From Roseomonas genomospecies 6 (GTDB lineage: Bacteria; Pseudomonadota; Alphaproteobacteria; Azospirillales; Azospirillaceae), in contig NZ_QOKW01000006.1 in NCBI RefSeq assembly GCF_008365375.1, positions 124,001-188,000 on the forward strand: DNA of 64,000 nucleotides, read 5' to 3'. Made by a program: the position numbers and the translations under genes. Of the stretch, positions 63,046-64,000 are shown piece after piece. Each line of letters starts with the position of its first letter. Position 1 is the stretch's first letter. The notes beneath the pieces were generated by a model. That model did not search any database. It was given only the letters and a program-made list of their open reading frames with translations, and was not told the DNA's origin.

Positions 63046-63654
63046 TCAATTCTGCCGTTTCAGACGTTCCAGAACGGCGAACGGGTTCGGCTTCTCCGGA
63101 TCGGCGCCGGCATCATCATCGGTGGAGGGAACGCCCTCCTCCTCGTCTTCGCCTTCGCTGTAGCCGGCGAACTCGATGCCTTCGGCGTGCGGATAGGGGT
63201 CGAGCGCAAGGGACAGGTGCTGGGCGGTCAGTTCACCGATGTCGACGCGCCCGTTCGTCATGGCCTCCGGAATGTCCTCCTCGGCGATGTTCGGGTCGAT
63301 CTCGACATCGTCGTCGTCGTCGGGGACCATCGACTCCGGCGCGAACAGGGCGCCGAAGCGCTCGGACACGCGGGCGGGCACCGGCTCCAGAGTGACGACG
63401 CAGGTCTGAACCACGTCGGCGTTCAGTTCCCCTTCCACGCGCACCATCTGTCCGCCCCGCACGGAGCGCAGCCGGACCGTGGCGGTCAGCCGCCCGATTC
63501 CCTCCAGCTCGAACCGGTCGGCCAGGGCCTTGCGCTCGGCCTCCGTCGCCTCGATGGTCTCGACCATCTCGCCGTCGCGGTGAACGGCGTCGGCGCGGAC
63601 GATGCGCGAGAATTCCGGGGCGGGGCCGGAGGAAAGCGGTGGCGTGTTGCGCAT
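63046..63654 (-). CDS. DUF177/YceD-like protein
   Basis: The 202-residue protein has a conserved Cys in the DVVQTCVVTLEPV motif and a long acidic stretch (PDDDDDVEIDPNIAEEDI) typical of DUF177, plus the C-terminal NPFAVLERLKR segment. DUF177/YceD is encoded upstream of rpmF in bacteria and has been linked to 23S rRNA accumulation. The start MRNTPPLSSG at 63654 is preferred over the upstream in-frame ATG at 63738. Confidence 0.9.
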   Translation of the reverse strand: MRNTPPLSSGPAPEFSRIVRADAVHRDGEMVETIEATEAERKALADRFELEGIGRLTATVRLRSVRGGQMVRVEGELNADVVQTCVVTLEPVPARVSERFGALFAPESMVPDDDDDVEIDPNIAEEDIPEAMTNGRVDIGELTAQHLSLALDPYPHAEGIEFAGYSEGEDEEEGVPSTDDDAGADPEKPNPFAVLERLKRQN

Positions 63655-63759
63655 GTGAGGCAGTTCCTTGTCACAGCGCCCGTTCTGATGCGGGCGCCTC
63701 CTCTGTTCTGAGATGAATCCGTACGCCGGGAAAGGCAAGCCCGATCGAACGAAGCCCGA

Positions 63760-63999
63760 TCAGTCCGAGTCCCCCGAGGGCGGCGGGCCGAAGCGGATCT
63801 CCCCGGCGAGGAGCGACTCCAGCGGCTGCGACTCCAGCCCGGCGGCCTCGCGCCGGACATAGGCCGCCATGGCGGCCAGCCGCTCCGGCGGCACGTCGGG
63901 CGCGGTGCCATAGATGTTGTTGTCGAGCGCCACTTCCAACCCTCGCCCGCCGTCCTCGGCCAGGGCGCGGTCGTAGACCTCGATCCGTCCGGCGATGCC
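63760..63999 (-). CDS. Ubiquinol-cytochrome c chaperone C-terminal fragment (truncated by window)
   Basis: The last 79 codons on the minus strand read GIAGRIEVYDRALA, VALDNNIYGTAP, RLAAMAAYVRREAAGL and LLAGEIRFGPPP before the stop at 63760. This pattern matches the C-terminal half of the ubiquinol-cytochrome c chaperone family (CBP3-like), which assists cytochrome bc1 assembly. The start lies beyond the window. It is upstream of DUF177 on the same strand, and this neighbourhood is usual in alphaproteobacteria. Confidence 0.85.
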   Translation of the reverse strand, partial: GIAGRIEVYDRALAEDGGRGLEVALDNNIYGTAPDVPPERLAAMAAYVRREAAGLESQPLESLLAGEIRFGPPPSGDSD

Positions 64000-64000
64000 G

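Overview
The window is GC-rich chromosomal DNA of an alphaproteobacterium, most likely Azospirillum or a close relative in the Rhodospirillales. That placement is an inference from gene content and order: the DUF177-rpmF-plsX-fabH-ihfA-merR block, the cysG/DUF2849/CysI/DUF934 sulfite-reduction operon, bacterial homospermidine synthase beside a PLP ornithine decarboxylase, a fused CysN/CysC, and a high density of chemoreceptors, hybrid kinases and LuxR-type regulators. No phage, transposase, CRISPR array or plasmid-replication gene was seen. The window opens inside mlaE and closes inside a cytochrome bc1 assembly chaperone gene.

Layout. 1-12 kb is housekeeping: MlaE/MlaF lipid transport, a Nudix hydrolase and methionine aminopeptidase, radA, cvpA-purF, an SDR oxidoreductase, then the minus-strand operon of a YfgM-like protein, BamB and Der. 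12-15.2 kb holds three LuxR-type response regulators separated by unusually AT-rich spacers; the first is frameshifted and the second has a receiver without its phosphorylatable Asp. 15.6-20.2 kb has a small membrane protein, a Gly-rich AAA ATPase, an unlisted 32-residue membrane peptide with a strong ribosome binding site, and Kup. 20.2-32.8 kb is a signalling island: a solute-binding protein, a large hybrid kinase with Hpt domain, a receiver-ATPase, a receiver-PP2C phosphatase, a STAS antagonist, two chemoreceptors, an Aer-like PAS protein translated in overlap with one of them, and a PAS/GGDEF diguanylate cyclase. Kinase, phosphatase and STAS together make a partner-switching module without a visible sigma factor.

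32.8-46.5 kb is metabolic: cobC/cobD (aminopropanol arm of cobalamin), homospermidine synthase and ornithine decarboxylase (ornithine to putrescine to homospermidine), a double hemerythrin, an orphan acireductone dioxygenase, transport and small enzymes, and a fatty-acid locus (MerR, acyl-CoA ligase, SCP2 protein) with a three-repeat ACGT operator candidate. The ornithine decarboxylase leader is the most interesting item: it carries hairpins, a strong Shine-Dalgarno and an 11-codon ORF ending Arg-Arg-stop with rare Arg codons, suggesting speF-type attenuation.

46.5-57 kb is sulfur acquisition: an SsuABC-like sulfonate importer, CysNC, CysD and CysH on the minus strand, and cysG-cobA-DUF2849-cysI-DUF934 on the plus strand. 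The upstream regions of ssuA and cysH share an exact 12-base sequence. 57-64 kb has a Kef-like antiporter fused to a cyclic-nucleotide domain, tRNA-Pro(GGG) with its own promoter, and the merR-ihfA-fabH-plsX-rpmF-DUF177 block.
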